Assembly (NCBI GenBank): GCA_963816535.1
Contig: CAWFKW010000003.1
Coordinates: forward strand, 1,736,001-1,800,000
Direction: 5' to 3'
DNA from: CAWFKW01 sp963816535
GTDB taxonomy: Bacteria; Bacteroidota; Ignavibacteria; Tepidaquicellales; OLB5
Length of the DNA: 64,000 nucleotides
The notes beneath the pieces were generated by a model, which was given only the letters and a program-made list of their open reading frames with translations, did no database searches and was not told the origin of the DNA. A program made the translations under genes and the position numbers. Of the stretch, positions 44,395 through 53,291 are shown piece after piece. The stretch's first letter is position 1, and each line of letters starts with the position of its first letter.

Positions 44395-44918
44395 TTTAAC
44401 GCCTGCGCATGAGCTTCGACAAACCAGAGCCATTTATCTGTTCCGCGGGATATTTCGGTGAATATATCGGCGGTGTCAGCGTCGTCAAGATCCTCAGCTT
44501 CATCAATTGAAAGCCTGATCTCCTTCCCGAAATCCGCTAATGCCGAACTTACAGCGTCAATGTGCGAGGGCCCGTCAGAAATTGAATCTGGGTATTCGCT
44601 GAGCCTTGAACGCGAAGCGGCAAGGCGCGCTGTCCCTTCAGCGATACCTCCCAGCTGAACGCAACGCTCGGCAAGAGTGTCAACATAACCCTCAACATCT
44701 TCGTTTATCTTATCGAAAAGCTCATGGAGAGCAATGAAGTTTGGCCCTTTCACGTTCCAGTGCGCCTGTTTCATTTGTGTTTGAAGATCGACGGCGTCGC
44801 CAAGCCGCTGGTTCAGCAGCCTTACAATCTCCATCCTTTTCTCTTCCGGTAAGTCATTTTTGGTTTTGTATAATTCAACGTCTTCGTTTTGCCCGTTTGA
44901 TTTATTTTTTGAAGTCAT
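44391..44918 (-). CDS. dps: Dps family DNA-protecting ferritin
   Basis: 175 residues. The Dps ferroxidase signature is visible at about 50-85: QMKQAHWNVKGPNF, LHELFDKINEDVEGYVDTLAERCVQLGG. It oxidises and stores iron as a dodecamer and can shield DNA. AAGGAGAAG precedes the ATG. It shares an ATGA overlap with a DUF5996 gene. A C-terminal helix with WLWFVEAHAQ completes the four-helix bundle. Confidence 0.93.
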   Translation of the reverse strand: MTSKNKSNGQNEDVELYKTKNDLPEEKRMEIVRLLNQRLGDAVDLQTQMKQAHWNVKGPNFIALHELFDKINEDVEGYVDTLAERCVQLGGIAEGTARLAASRSRLSEYPDSISDGPSHIDAVSSALADFGKEIRLSIDEAEDLDDADTADIFTEISRGTDKWLWFVEAHAQALK

Positions 44919-45787
44919 TGTTCTTCTCCTTTCCGGATAAATTTGTTATTTGATTAGATTTTTTTTGGTCCTTGGAATTATCTGCGGATGATTTCGCAAT
45001 ATAGTATTTTTTAGTTTCTCTTACATATTCGGATATTCATGCAACCATACAAAAGATTGTTCTAAGCAGTGTGAAAAACAACGCTTTCGCTCTTCGCAAA
45101 AGCTCAATTTTCGCTGATTTTTTAACAATTTGACAAAAAACGTGAACCTGTTTTGAATAAAACTTTGTTTCAACTAACACATCTGCGTTTGGTCTTTTGG
45201 TTACAGAATTTTTTGTTGGGAAATCAGCCTTAGATATGTATATGTGAATATATTGAGATGTGAGCTTATCAGAAAACAATTTTTTTAAATCATTGCTCAT
45301 CCGGCAGATATTAAAGAGATGCGTAATTTGTTAAAATAATTATTTGCAAAACGTGGCTTTAATTTATCTTAATTTTTTATGTTAAATCAAAATCGTTTGA
45401 AAAAATATTTTTGAAGAGATATTTTTTTATAATGGATTTTGGTTTTATTCAGCTAACGGATTTCGCTGTCAAGCCTAAAATTTTTTTTAAGCTACCTGTT
45501 TTAGCTAAGCGTGCATTTTTAATTCAAATTCATTACTTTTTAAAAGTCAATAGGCGAATATTTTTTTTTAAAAACGTTCAATTTGCTTTTCAATTTTAGT
45601 TCTGTTAATTTTGAATCCAATAGCTTTTAAAGAATTTTTTCGGGGAGATTCTCAGAGGGGACCAACCTTACGAAATTAACAGACGTCAAATTCATTTCGT
45701 ATTATAGAAATTTTTTTAGAGCGTAATTAGTGGTCAGTTAAATTTCAATTAAGTATTTTTTAACTCCATTAGACAAGTTTTCATCGA
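44919..45787. other. AT-rich 869-bp region upstream of nrdJ
   Basis: The region is much more AT-rich than the rest, with many T tracts. It should contain the promoters for dps (left) and nrdJ (right). A minus-strand ORF at 45037-45300 (87 codons) and a plus-strand ORF at 45411-45599 are not convincing. No cobalamin riboswitch core was recognised. Confidence 0.4.
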
Positions 45788-48700
45788 ATGAGGATAAACA
45801 GATTATTAGTCAGCGAAGCAGGCAACCCCTACGAGCAGGTAGAGTTTGAGAAACGAACTTCAGTAATACGCAACCCGGACGGTTCGATCGTTTTTGAAAT
45901 GATCGACATCGTAGTTCCCAAACATTGGTCGCAGGTAGCGACAGATATTATAGCGCAGAAGTACTTCCGCAAAGCGGGCGTGCCCAGGGTATTGAAAAAA
46001 ATACAGGAAAACGAGGTTCCCGCATGGCTTTGCAGGTCCGAAGGAGATTTTGACGCGCTCCAGGACGTAGCCGAAGAGGAAAAGTACGGCGCTGAAACGG
46101 ATTCACGGCAGGTTTTTCACCGCTTAGCCGGCTGCTGGACGTACTGGGGATGGAAATATAAATATTTTGATTCCGAAGATGATGCCCGCAACTTCTATAA
46201 CGAGCTTTGCTATATGCTTGCTATGCAGATGGCTGCGCCAAATTCGCCGCAATGGTTCAATACCGGACTGAACTGGGCTTACGGAATTTCGGGCCCGTCA
46301 CAGGGACATTATTTTGTTGATGGCTCTACTGGCGAACTTAAGATCTCAGACGACGCTTACACGCATCCGCAGCCTCATGCATGCTTCATCCAATCTGTCA
46401 GCGATGACCTTGTTAACGAAGGCGGCATCATGGACCTTTGGGTGAGAGAAGCGCGACTATTTAAGTACGGTTCGGGCACAGGTTCTAATTTCTCAAATCT
46501 ACGTGGCGCAAACGAGCCTCTAAGCGGCGGCGGAAAGTCGTCAGGGCTGATGTCGTTCCTTCGCATTGGCGATAGAAGCGCCGGCGCTATTAAATCAGGC
46601 GGAACAACCCGCCGCGCTGCAAAAATGGTAACGCTTAACCTTGACCATCCGGACATAGAAGAGTATATCAGCTGGAAAGTTGTTGAAGAACAAAAAGTGG
46701 CGGAGCTTGTTATGGGCTCAAAGCTTCTTAATGTTCAGCTTAATAATATTATTAAAGCATGCGGCCAGTCGCATCCCGAAAACGATCCCTTCGATAAGAA
46801 AACAAATAAATCGCTCGGCAAAGCGGTTTCGGACGCCAGGAAATGCCTCATCCCCGATAACTATATAGAGCGCGTTATACAGCTGGCTAAACAGGGCGTG
46901 AAAGAGGTTTACATACCGACATACGATACAGACTGGAATTCGGAAGCGTACCTGACCGTTTCAGGACAGAATTCTAATAATAGTATAAGAGCCGCAAATG
47001 ATTTTATGAGAGCGGTCGAGACTGATAGCGACTGGAACCTCTACTGGCGCACAGAGCTTAAGAAAGCCAGGAAAGAAAAACGCGAGCCCGTTGCCTGCAA
47101 AACCATAAAAGCCAGAGATTTATGGGAACAGATCAGTTATTCAGCATGGGCATGCGCCGACCCGGGAATGCAGTACCACACTACTATTAATGAGTGGCAC
47201 ACCTGCCCCGAAGGCGGCGAGATAAAGGCTTCAAACCCTTGCAGCGAATATATGTTCCTGGACGACACGGCATGCAACCTTGCATCGCTTAACCTGACAA
47301 AGTTTTATGATACCGAAGCGGCTGTTTTTGATATAGCCAAATACCGCCATGGTGTGAGGTTATGGACCGTTGTGCTTGAGATAAGCGTTTTGATGGCGCA
47401 GTTCCCCAGCAGGAATATCGCAAAACTCTCATACGATTACCGTACGCTTGGTTTGGGATATGCAAATCTTGGTTCCCTGTTAATGCTTCAAAGCATCCCG
47501 TATGATTCGCCCGAAGCTCTTGCTGTCACCGGCGCATTAACCGCTATTCTTCACATGAAGGCATATGCAACTTCAGCCGAAATGGCGAGCGAGCTTGGCG
47601 CATTCCCGCGCTATAAAGATAATGAAAAGCACATGCTGCGGGTAATTCGCAACCACAGGCGGGCCGCATATCATACGCCAAACGAGGAATTTGAGGGCCT
47701 CACTATATTCCCGGTGGGGATAAACAAAAAGTATTGCCCTGACGACCTGCTTAACGCAGCGCGTGAGGATAGCGATATGGCTTTAGAGCTCGGCGAGAGG
47801 TACGGATACCGCAATGCACAGGTTACAGTTATTGCGCCTACGGGCACAATAGGTCTTGTAATGGATTGCGATACGACGGGAGTGGAACCGGATTATGCGC
47901 TTGTCAAGTTCAAGAAACTTGCAGGAGGCGGGTACTTTAAGATAATAAACGAATCCGTACCGCCGGCTCTCAAAAAGCTTGGATATACAGTTAGTGAAAT
48001 TGACGATATAATTAAGTACTGCAAAGGGCACGGAACGCTTATCGGGTGCCCGCATATCAATCCGCAAACCCTGGCCGAAAAGGGCTTTACTTCGGATGTG
48101 ATCGCAAGGATCGAAAAGAGCCTGCCTTCTGTATTCGATATTACTTTCACGTTCAATAAATGGTCTATCGGCGCGGAGTTCTGCAAAGAGACTCTGGGCT
48201 TTACAGATGAACAGCTTGACGACTACAATTTTAACATGCTCAAGTCGCTTGGTTTCACCAAAGAACAGGTTGATGAAGCTAATGAGTACATTTGCGGCAC
48301 AATGACCATCGAAGGCGCGCCGCATCTCCAGGAGAAACATTATCCGATATTTGACTGCGCGAACAAATGCGGCCGCAAGGGCACGCGTTATATCCAGGCT
48401 GACGCGCATATTAAGATTATGGCAGTGGCTCAGCCGTTTATAAGCGGAGCCATAAGCAAAACCATAAACCTTCCCAACGAAGCGACCATAGACGACATGA
48501 AGAACGCATATATGCTTTCATGGAAGCTGGGCGTTAAGGCAAATGCTCTTTACAGGGACGGTTCAAAGCTTTCTCAGCCGCTTAATTCTGTAAGCGACGA
48601 TGAGGTTTTCGACGGCGCGGGCGAGGAACACCCTGAAACAATCGCAAAGTCAAATGATATTATACGGATCGCCGAGCGTATCATTCACCGCTACATAGCA

Positions 48701-49435
48701 AGGCGCAGGAAGCTTCCGTTCCGCAGGCGCGGTTACACGCAGAAAGCGAAAATTGGAACGCATAACGTTTACCTCCGCACGGGCGAATACGAGAACGGGC
48801 AGCTGGGCGAGATATTTATTGATATGCACCGCGAGGGCGCGGCCTTCAGAAGCCTGATGAACTGCTTTGCTATATCAATCTCACTTGGCCTGCAGCACGG
48901 CGTGCCGCTTGAAGAATTCGTAGATGCGTTTGTGTACACCCGCTTCGAACCGAACGGGATCGTTATAGGCAACCCGAATATTAAGATGACCACGTCTATT
49001 ATCGATTATATCTTCCGCGAGCTGGCTGTCACTTATCTTGGACGCAACGACTTGGCGCACATTTCGCAGGAAACCGAGATGAGAACAAGTCCCATAGACG
49101 CCTTAAGCAAGCTTGACGCCGAAGGCGACTATGACGAGGAAGAGCTTTACAGCGAACGGATTATAGAAGAGAAAAAGCCGAAAGATAATGAAACCCGTAC
49201 CGAAATAACCTCAACAGGCGGCGCATCGTCTTTGGGCCCGGCAACTGAGCAGAAAATTATGATGCAGACAACCGGCAGCTATAACCCGAAGCATGATCAT
49301 GTTGAGCGTATTAAGGAAGCGAAGATGAAAGGCTACACCGGCGATATATGCCAGTCATGCGGCAGCTTAACAATGGTGCGAAACGGCACATGCTTAAAAT
49401 GCACAACCTGCGGCGATACATCAGGCTGTAGTTAA
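45788..49435 (+). CDS. nrdJ: Vitamin B12-dependent ribonucleotide reductase (class II)
   Basis: 1215 residues. Reduces ribonucleotides using adenosylcobalamin, without oxygen. Recognisable parts: GTGSNFSNLRG, the catalytic NPCSE loop with the thiyl Cys485, PTGTIG near 684, and a C-terminal zinc ribbon (CQSCGS...CLKC...CGDTSGC) that supplies the reducing thiols. The length is that of the large class II type. No ribosome-binding site is obvious before the ATG. It is the only ribonucleotide reductase in the window and stands alone. Confidence 0.97.
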   Translation: MRINRLLVSEAGNPYEQVEFEKRTSVIRNPDGSIVFEMIDIVVPKHWSQVATDIIAQKYFRKAGVPRVLKKIQENEVPAWLCRSEGDFDALQDVAEEEKYGAETDSRQVFHRLAGCWTYWGWKYKYFDSEDDARNFYNELCYMLAMQMAAPNSPQWFNTGLNWAYGISGPSQGHYFVDGSTGELKISDDAYTHPQPHACFIQSVSDDLVNEGGIMDLWVREARLFKYGSGTGSNFSNLRGANEPLSGGGKSSGLMSFLRIGDRSAGAIKSGGTTRRAAKMVTLNLDHPDIEEYISWKVVEEQKVAELVMGSKLLNVQLNNIIKACGQSHPENDPFDKKTNKSLGKAVSDARKCLIPDNYIERVIQLAKQGVKEVYIPTYDTDWNSEAYLTVSGQNSNNSIRAANDFMRAVETDSDWNLYWRTELKKARKEKREPVACKTIKARDLWEQISYSAWACADPGMQYHTTINEWHTCPEGGEIKASNPCSEYMFLDDTACNLASLNLTKFYDTEAAVFDIAKYRHGVRLWTVVLEISVLMAQFPSRNIAKLSYDYRTLGLGYANLGSLLMLQSIPYDSPEALAVTGALTAILHMKAYATSAEMASELGAFPRYKDNEKHMLRVIRNHRRAAYHTPNEEFEGLTIFPVGINKKYCPDDLLNAAREDSDMALELGERYGYRNAQVTVIAPTGTIGLVMDCDTTGVEPDYALVKFKKLAGGGYFKIINESVPPALKKLGYTVSEIDDIIKYCKGHGTLIGCPHINPQTLAEKGFTSDVIARIEKSLPSVFDITFTFNKWSIGAEFCKETLGFTDEQLDDYNFNMLKSLGFTKEQVDEANEYICGTMTIEGAPHLQEKHYPIFDCANKCGRKGTRYIQADAHIKIMAVAQPFISGAISKTINLPNEATIDDMKNAYMLSWKLGVKANALYRDGSKLSQPLNSVSDDEVFDGAGEEHPETIAKSNDIIRIAERIIHRYIARRRKLPFRRRGYTQKAKIGTHNVYLRTGEYENGQLGEIFIDMHREGAAFRSLMNCFAISISLGLQHGVPLEEFVDAFVYTRFEPNGIVIGNPNIKMTTSIIDYIFRELAVTYLGRNDLAHISQETEMRTSPIDALSKLDAEGDYDEEELYSERIIEEKKPKDNETRTEITSTGGASSLGPATEQKIMMQTTGSYNPKHDHVERIKEAKMKGYTGDICQSCGSLTMVRNGTCLKCTTCGDTSGCS

Positions 49436-49536
49436 CAATAAGTCTTCGTGCTATCTTCCTGCAGCCCTCCATAGGCGGGTAAACAGGCAGGCGACTTCCC
49501 GTCGATGTACAAATTAAATAAAATAAAGATTTCCGA

Positions 49537-49574
49537 ACTAGTTATACCATTGGGGCGCGCGAGCGTCTTAACAC
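49537..49574 (+). repeat. Direct repeat, left copy, flanking the MntA/HepT module
   Basis: The first 22 nt (49537-49558, starting ACTAGTTATACC) are identical to 50332-50353. After that both copies continue into a short stem (GGGGCGC with AGCG[T/C]C). The copies are 795 bp apart in the same orientation. Confidence 0.8.
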
Positions 49575-49600
49575 AGATCCCCGCGAAAGCGGGGATCTGT
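49573..49600. repeat. 12-bp hairpin with GAAA tetraloop
   Basis: ACAGATCCCCGC (49573-49584), GAAA, GCGGGGATCTGT (49589-49600). A perfect stem with no T run after it. The form resembles dispersed palindromes of this lineage. Confidence 0.7.
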
Positions 49601-49702
49601 ATATAATATAGACCTATCTGAATTTTTCTCTATCCCCGCGTTCACCTGCCTCGTATAATTTTGAGTTTTTATTCAATAGATAAATCATTAAAATATATAC
49701 GT

Positions 49703-49996
49703 ATGGAAGAAAAAATAAAGAAATTCTGCCAAAAATGGATTATTAAAGAGTTTTCTTTGTTCGGTTCTTATCTGGGAAATGATTTTAATAAAGAGAGCGA
49801 TGTAGACGTGTTGGTAAAGTTTGATGATAACGTTTCATACGGTTTTTTTGAATTGGTGGATATGAGAGACGAGCTCGAAAATATTTTCGGCAGAAAAGTT
49901 GATTTGCTGACAAAACGCGGCGTTGAACAAAGCCGGAACTACATAAGAAGCAGGAATATCTTACAGAATTCAAGAGTAGTTTATGCTGAGGGATAA
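49703..49996 (+). CDS. mntA: MntA-type minimal nucleotidyltransferase antitoxin
   Basis: 97 residues from ATG 49703; the TTG 42 nt upstream is rejected because MEEKIKKF is the usual family N-terminus. The nucleotidyltransferase motif GSx10DxD is intact (G21-S22, D33, D35). MntA AMPylates the HEPN toxin on its tyrosine and silences it. It overlaps the toxin gene by 14 bp, giving the antitoxin-first order of mntA-hepT. The module lies between 22-bp direct repeats. Confidence 0.88.
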   Translation: MEEKIKKFCQKWIIKEFSLFGSYLGNDFNKESDVDVLVKFDDNVSYGFFELVDMRDELENIFGRKVDLLTKRGVEQSRNYIRSRNILQNSRVVYAEG

Positions 49997-50318
49997 TGCA
50001 TATTTGCTGGACATACTTGAATCTGCTAAAATAGCGCTGAGTCATATCAAAGGTAAAGCATTTGATGATTTCGAAAAAGATATTTTATGTCAGGATGGGG
50101 TGATAAGAAGGCTTGAGATGATTGGAGAAGCTTCATCAAGAGTATCAGGCGAGACTCAAAAAACCTATAATGATTTACCATGGGAAAAGATGAAAGGAAT
50201 GAGAAATTTCCTAATTCATGAGTACGATGACGTAGATTTAAAAATTGTATGGGACACAGTTGTGAATAATTTACCTCCGTTAATAATAGAACTTGAAAAA
50301 ATATTACCCGCGGGGTAA
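49983..50318 (+). CDS. hepT: HepT-type HEPN ribonuclease toxin
   Basis: 111 residues, DUF86/HEPN fold. The active-site motif Rx4HxY is present as R74-NFLI-H79-E-Y81; the tyrosine is the residue AMPylated by the partner antitoxin in studied HepT/MntA pairs. Acts as an RNase, with tRNA as a proposed target in relatives. The overlap with mntA implies translational coupling. Confidence 0.9.
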   Translation: MLRDNAYLLDILESAKIALSHIKGKAFDDFEKDILCQDGVIRRLEMIGEASSRVSGETQKTYNDLPWEKMKGMRNFLIHEYDDVDLKIVWDTVVNNLPPLIIELEKILPAG

Positions 50319-50331
50319 TATTTCAATAATG

Positions 50332-50367
50332 ACTAGTTATACCATTGGGGCGCTTTTTGAGCGCCCT
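50332..50367 (+). repeat. Direct repeat, right copy, with hairpin
   Basis: 50332-50353 is identical to 49537-49558. Its 3' part continues into a full stem, GGGGCGCT with AGCGCCCT, around a T-rich loop. The left copy has a shorter loop and G-U pairs in the same stem. Confidence 0.8.
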
Positions 50368-50430
50368 CATTGCTTTTTATACGTTGAGCCCGAGAATTTG
50401 TTCGAGGGCGAAATCCTGCTCTGCTGGATC

Positions 50431-50451
50431 ATTCCCGACTTGATCGGGAAT
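50431..50451. repeat. 8-bp hairpin
   Basis: ATTCCCGA (50431-50438) and TCGGGAAT (50444-50451), loop CTTGA. Palindromes of this kind are common in related genomes. Confidence 0.5.
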
Positions 50452-50822
50452 CTTGGTTTTTTTCTTTGCACGAAAAAACATCAGAACCTTGATTTTCCTG
50501 TTTTTAGATTAACATGAAAGACAAATCAGGTAAATACTTTTAATCAGAATGATCATGGTTCAAACTTTTTTTACGCGGTGCGTGAAATTATTTTCCCTTC
50601 ATTAAACTCTTACCCTCATTCCGGCATCTTATAATAAATGGGATAAATTTGAACAAAATCCCGTTCTACTGAATTTTTCATACTGCAACTTGTAATTTAT
50701 TCCAGCCCACGTCCTCTTTTCAGACACATAAACAGAGAATGTCCTCTTGTTTGGTCATTTAATTTACGGGCTCTCGGCTGAGAGGCCAATCAAATTCTTT
50801 TTTGAAAGGAGAACTTATTAAC

Positions 50823-52676
50823 ATGGGTAGAATTTTTCTGCGCGCATTTCTTTTATTTTCACTATTCACAATCATTTTTTCATTTCCAGCCGGTTTATCC
50901 GCGCGGGTACCAAAAAGCTCCGGGCAGTTGCAATTAGAGGAAGGGATTTCCGCGTTAAAGAAACAGGACAGTCCCGGGAATATTTCAAAGATCCTCACTC
51001 TGAACTCACAGCTTGAACAAATGACAGGCATGAATCATACGACATCTCCGTCATACAACGGAGCCGTGTTCCGCGGGGCAGCGCCTCTGCCGCCGTTTGC
51101 GTACAATCCCGATTTCGTGAACAACACAAAGATTTTCAGCAACCCCGGCGAAATCAGGGGAGTGGCAGCATGCATTGAGCAGCGCGGCGCCACAGCCGGG
51201 AAAATATGGCTCTGCGTGGTCTATTCGGCAGGGAACACGTCGCCTGATTCGCTCAAAATATATTACTCGGCCAATAACGCTGTTTCATGGAGTCTTTTCG
51301 GCTCGGGCAACATTCGGCCGCTCGATAAGATCAGTCCCGGAGACCTGGATATGGAGATCATCGAAAATACAGCCGGCCAGAAATATTTATGGATAACGTA
51401 TGGTTACCGGCAGAATGGCGGAACCGGCGCATGGATGACAGGCGGCTTTGTTCTGCAGGAACCTTCCATCAACGCATACTTTTTCAACTCGCTTAACTGG
51501 CCGGGCGCCGATTCCACGAAACGGTATTACAATATACGCGTTACCAGCGATAACGCCCGCTACTTGTCAACGTCATGGCTGTATATGATCTGTTCGTTCG
51601 ACTCGCTAAGCGGTGCGGGCATTCATGTTAATTCTCAGAAATTTGCAAGGTGCCTCAATCCGTACACCGTTTCAGGCGTTGCGTTTTCATATATGGGCCG
51701 GGATTACTTCCGCTCAGACGGGACTGGGTCCGCGGGTTACCAGAGAACTGTATATTCAGATATATGTTACTTTAACAACGGCGGCGCCGATTCTGTTGAA
51801 GTATCTTACTCGGGCAGCGCGGATAGTACCAAGATCTATTTTGCCAAAGGAGATATAGACGCTAACCCACCGGTTTCATACACCGGAAGCGGCGGGCCCG
51901 TTGGAGGCTCCGAGCCCGGCGATATGAAAGATTTTGCTTCGATTAGCTCGAACGGAAACGATAACGGCTCTGTAGTATGCGTTTTCAGGCAGTTTACAGG
52001 AGGGCTGTGGCGCGAGAAATGGTTTCTTACAGATAACTACGGCAACTTTAACAACATATTTTCCGAAAGCACAGCGATGGGAAGCGGCGGGAACCCCAAT
52101 TACGCGCCTGACGTGGTTTCAGTCCGTAACGGCTCGGCGCACTATATGGCGTTCACAACTAAAGCGGCGATTGACAGCGTTCATTACTTAACAATAAACA
52201 GTAATGGTACGTTTTCTGAAAATATGAAGATGAATTACTACACAGCGTCAGAGCTACAGGGGCCGAAGGCTTTGTTCCGCTACCAGGCAGGGGATAGCTG
52301 TCTGGTTTTGTACGCCGATAGCTCATCACATGCGCTTTATTCAGCCGCAGGATGCTCCGGCGACCCGATCGGTATCCGAAACTTAAGCTCAATCGCTTCC
52401 AGGTTTTCGCTCAGCCAGAATTATCCGAACCCGTTTAACCCTGTAACGAGAATTAACTTTACAATAGCGTCTGTAGGTCAAAGACATGTCTTTGACACGC
52501 GCCTGATGGTGTACGACATCCTCGGCAAGGAAGTAGCAGCGCTTATAAACCAGCCGCTTTCACCCGGCTCATACGAAGTAACTTTCGACGGAACAAACCT
52601 TGCAACCGGAGTGTATTTTTACAAATTAGAATCCGGTGATTTTACAGAAGTGAAAAAAATGTTGATGGTCAAATAA
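50823..52676 (+). CDS. T9SS-secreted protein of unknown function
   Basis: 617 residues from ATG 50823, 10 nt after AAAGGAG; the upstream TTG (50802) is rejected. A signal peptide (about 1-25) is followed by a large domain I cannot assign (about 40-520), with many Asp/Ser/Gly residues and repeated short strands, probably a beta-propeller. The T9SS sorting domain starts at about 530 (LSQNYPNPFNP) and ends EVKKMLMVK. Within that domain a palindrome at 52477-52496 adds about five residues (GQRHVFDTRL region) before MVYDILG, absent from the other two T9SS domains here. Confidence 0.85.
   Translation: MGRIFLRAFLLFSLFTIIFSFPAGLSARVPKSSGQLQLEEGISALKKQDSPGNISKILTLNSQLEQMTGMNHTTSPSYNGAVFRGAAPLPPFAYNPDFVNNTKIFSNPGEIRGVAACIEQRGATAGKIWLCVVYSAGNTSPDSLKIYYSANNAVSWSLFGSGNIRPLDKISPGDLDMEIIENTAGQKYLWITYGYRQNGGTGAWMTGGFVLQEPSINAYFFNSLNWPGADSTKRYYNIRVTSDNARYLSTSWLYMICSFDSLSGAGIHVNSQKFARCLNPYTVSGVAFSYMGRDYFRSDGTGSAGYQRTVYSDICYFNNGGADSVEVSYSGSADSTKIYFAKGDIDANPPVSYTGSGGPVGGSEPGDMKDFASISSNGNDNGSVVCVFRQFTGGLWREKWFLTDNYGNFNNIFSESTAMGSGGNPNYAPDVVSVRNGSAHYMAFTTKAAIDSVHYLTINSNGTFSENMKMNYYTASELQGPKALFRYQAGDSCLVLYADSSSHALYSAAGCSGDPIGIRNLSSIASRFSLSQNYPNPFNPVTRINFTIASVGQRHVFDTRLMVYDILGKEVAALINQPLSPGSYEVTFDGTNLATGVYFYKLESGDFTEVKKMLMVK
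52477..52496. repeat. 20-bp perfect palindrome inside a coding region
   Basis: GTCAAAGACA followed by TGTCTTTGAC, in frame within the T9SS sorting domain. The encoded segment has no counterpart in the other sorting domains of the window, so it looks like an inserted mini-repeat. Confidence 0.65.
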
Positions 52677-52690
52677 ACGTTACTCAATAC

Positions 52691-52720
52691 GCTGTAGGGG
52701 CGGACCCGTGTGTCCGCCCT
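52691..52720 (+). repeat. Inverted dispersed repeat, left copy
   Basis: Matches the reverse complement of 53411-53440 at 27 of 30 positions by eye. Each copy has its own stem (GGCGGAC and GTCCGCC). Together the two bracket the DUF1801 gene. Confidence 0.7.
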
Positions 52721-52727
52721 CCTTATG

Positions 52728-52767
52728 TAACACCCCCTCTGTATCTCCCCCTGTTAGGGGGAGACGT
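52728..52767 (+). repeat. Dispersed repeat, copy 2, with 9-bp hairpin
   Basis: TCTCCCCCT (52744-52752) and AGGGGGAGA (52756-52764) form a stem around GTT. The whole segment matches the reverse complement of 38711-38750. Confidence 0.6.
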
Positions 52768-52789
52768 ACTGTTTTACTTTGCCGTTTTG

Positions 52790-52900
52790 TTTTCACTTTT
52801 CACTTTTTCTTTTGCCGTCTCACGTCTGCCGTCTCACGTTTTACGTTTGCCGTCTCACGTTTGCTGTTTCACTTTTCACTTTTTACTTCTGCCTTCTGCT
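52790..52900. repeat. Short imperfect tandem repeats overlapping the 3' end of the DUF1801 gene
   Basis: GCCGTCTCACGT occurs at 52814, 52828 and 52849, interspersed with TTTTCACTTTT and TTCTGCCTTCTGC units. The stop codon of the DUF1801 gene (52869-52871) and its last 15 or so codons lie inside this repetitive stretch. Confidence 0.65.
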
Positions 52901-53291
52901 TTTTTGCAGATCCAGAGCGAAGTCGAAGGACGTTCTCTTTAATTCTTTCTTTTACAATTTTCTTAACCAGACTTGCGGGCAGCGGATTTGACACGGAGAA
53001 GTGAATGGTTGTCCCCTTTATTTCAAACGGCTTTAGCTCTCCGGCAAGGTCGCGCAAAAGCTTTTTGCCTATTGCATAAAGGCTGAGATGATTCGGAAAT
53101 GCCGCGAAGAATACCAGCGGCCCGTGATATTTAAAACACGGTATTTGATAGCTTATTACCTCCTCACATTCCGGCGCCGCGGATTTAATAGCCCGCCTAA
53201 GCTTCTCTAATAAGGCGCGTTCCCTTGGCGGAACCTTCGCGAGATATGAATCAATGTCTTTTGGAATTTTGCTTTTTGGCGTTTTTTTCAT
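52869..53291 (-). CDS. DUF1801 (YdhG-like) protein
   Basis: 140 residues. IDSYLAKVPPRERALLEKLRRAIKSAAPECEEVISYQIPCFKYHG-type content and FAAFPNHLSLYAIGK match the DUF1801/YdhG fold, sometimes called an iron chaperone; the biochemical role is unsettled. The last 25 residues (RLRSGSAKKQKAEVKSEK region) are encoded by repetitive DNA and probably are not part of the ancestral protein. Confidence 0.82.
   Translation of the reverse strand: MKKTPKSKIPKDIDSYLAKVPPRERALLEKLRRAIKSAAPECEEVISYQIPCFKYHGPLVFFAAFPNHLSLYAIGKKLLRDLAGELKPFEIKGTTIHFSVSNPLPASLVKKIVKERIKENVLRLRSGSAKKQKAEVKSEK

Larger units (their letters stand above)
50319..50822. other. Intergenic region with repeats upstream of the T9SS gene
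   Basis: This 504-base gap starts with the right copy of the 22-bp repeat and a hairpin at 50431, then a segment near 50480-50530 resembling dispersed AT-rich repeats. Next is an AT-rich stretch and, at about 50768-50788, a small GGCTCTC/GAGAGGCC hairpin in the leader of the next gene. No gene is supported. Confidence 0.45.

Noticed and set aside
45037..45300. 87-codon minus-strand ORF between dps and nrdJ
   Set aside because: AT-rich composition, no ribosome-binding site and no recognisable domain. It could be a decayed gene, but I cannot support it.
45411..45599. 62-codon ORF rich in Phe and Lys
   Set aside because: Low-complexity translation of T tracts in the AT-rich gap.
49537..50367. 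Confirmed integron attC sites
   Set aside because: The core GTTATAC differs from GTTRRRY and no matching RYYYAAC partner or integrase was found, so only the direct repeat is claimed.
52708..53004. 98-codon plus-strand ORF containing DPERSRR
   Set aside because: Antisense to the DUF1801 gene and built from the repetitive stretch; the DPERSRR string is a translation of a dispersed repeat.
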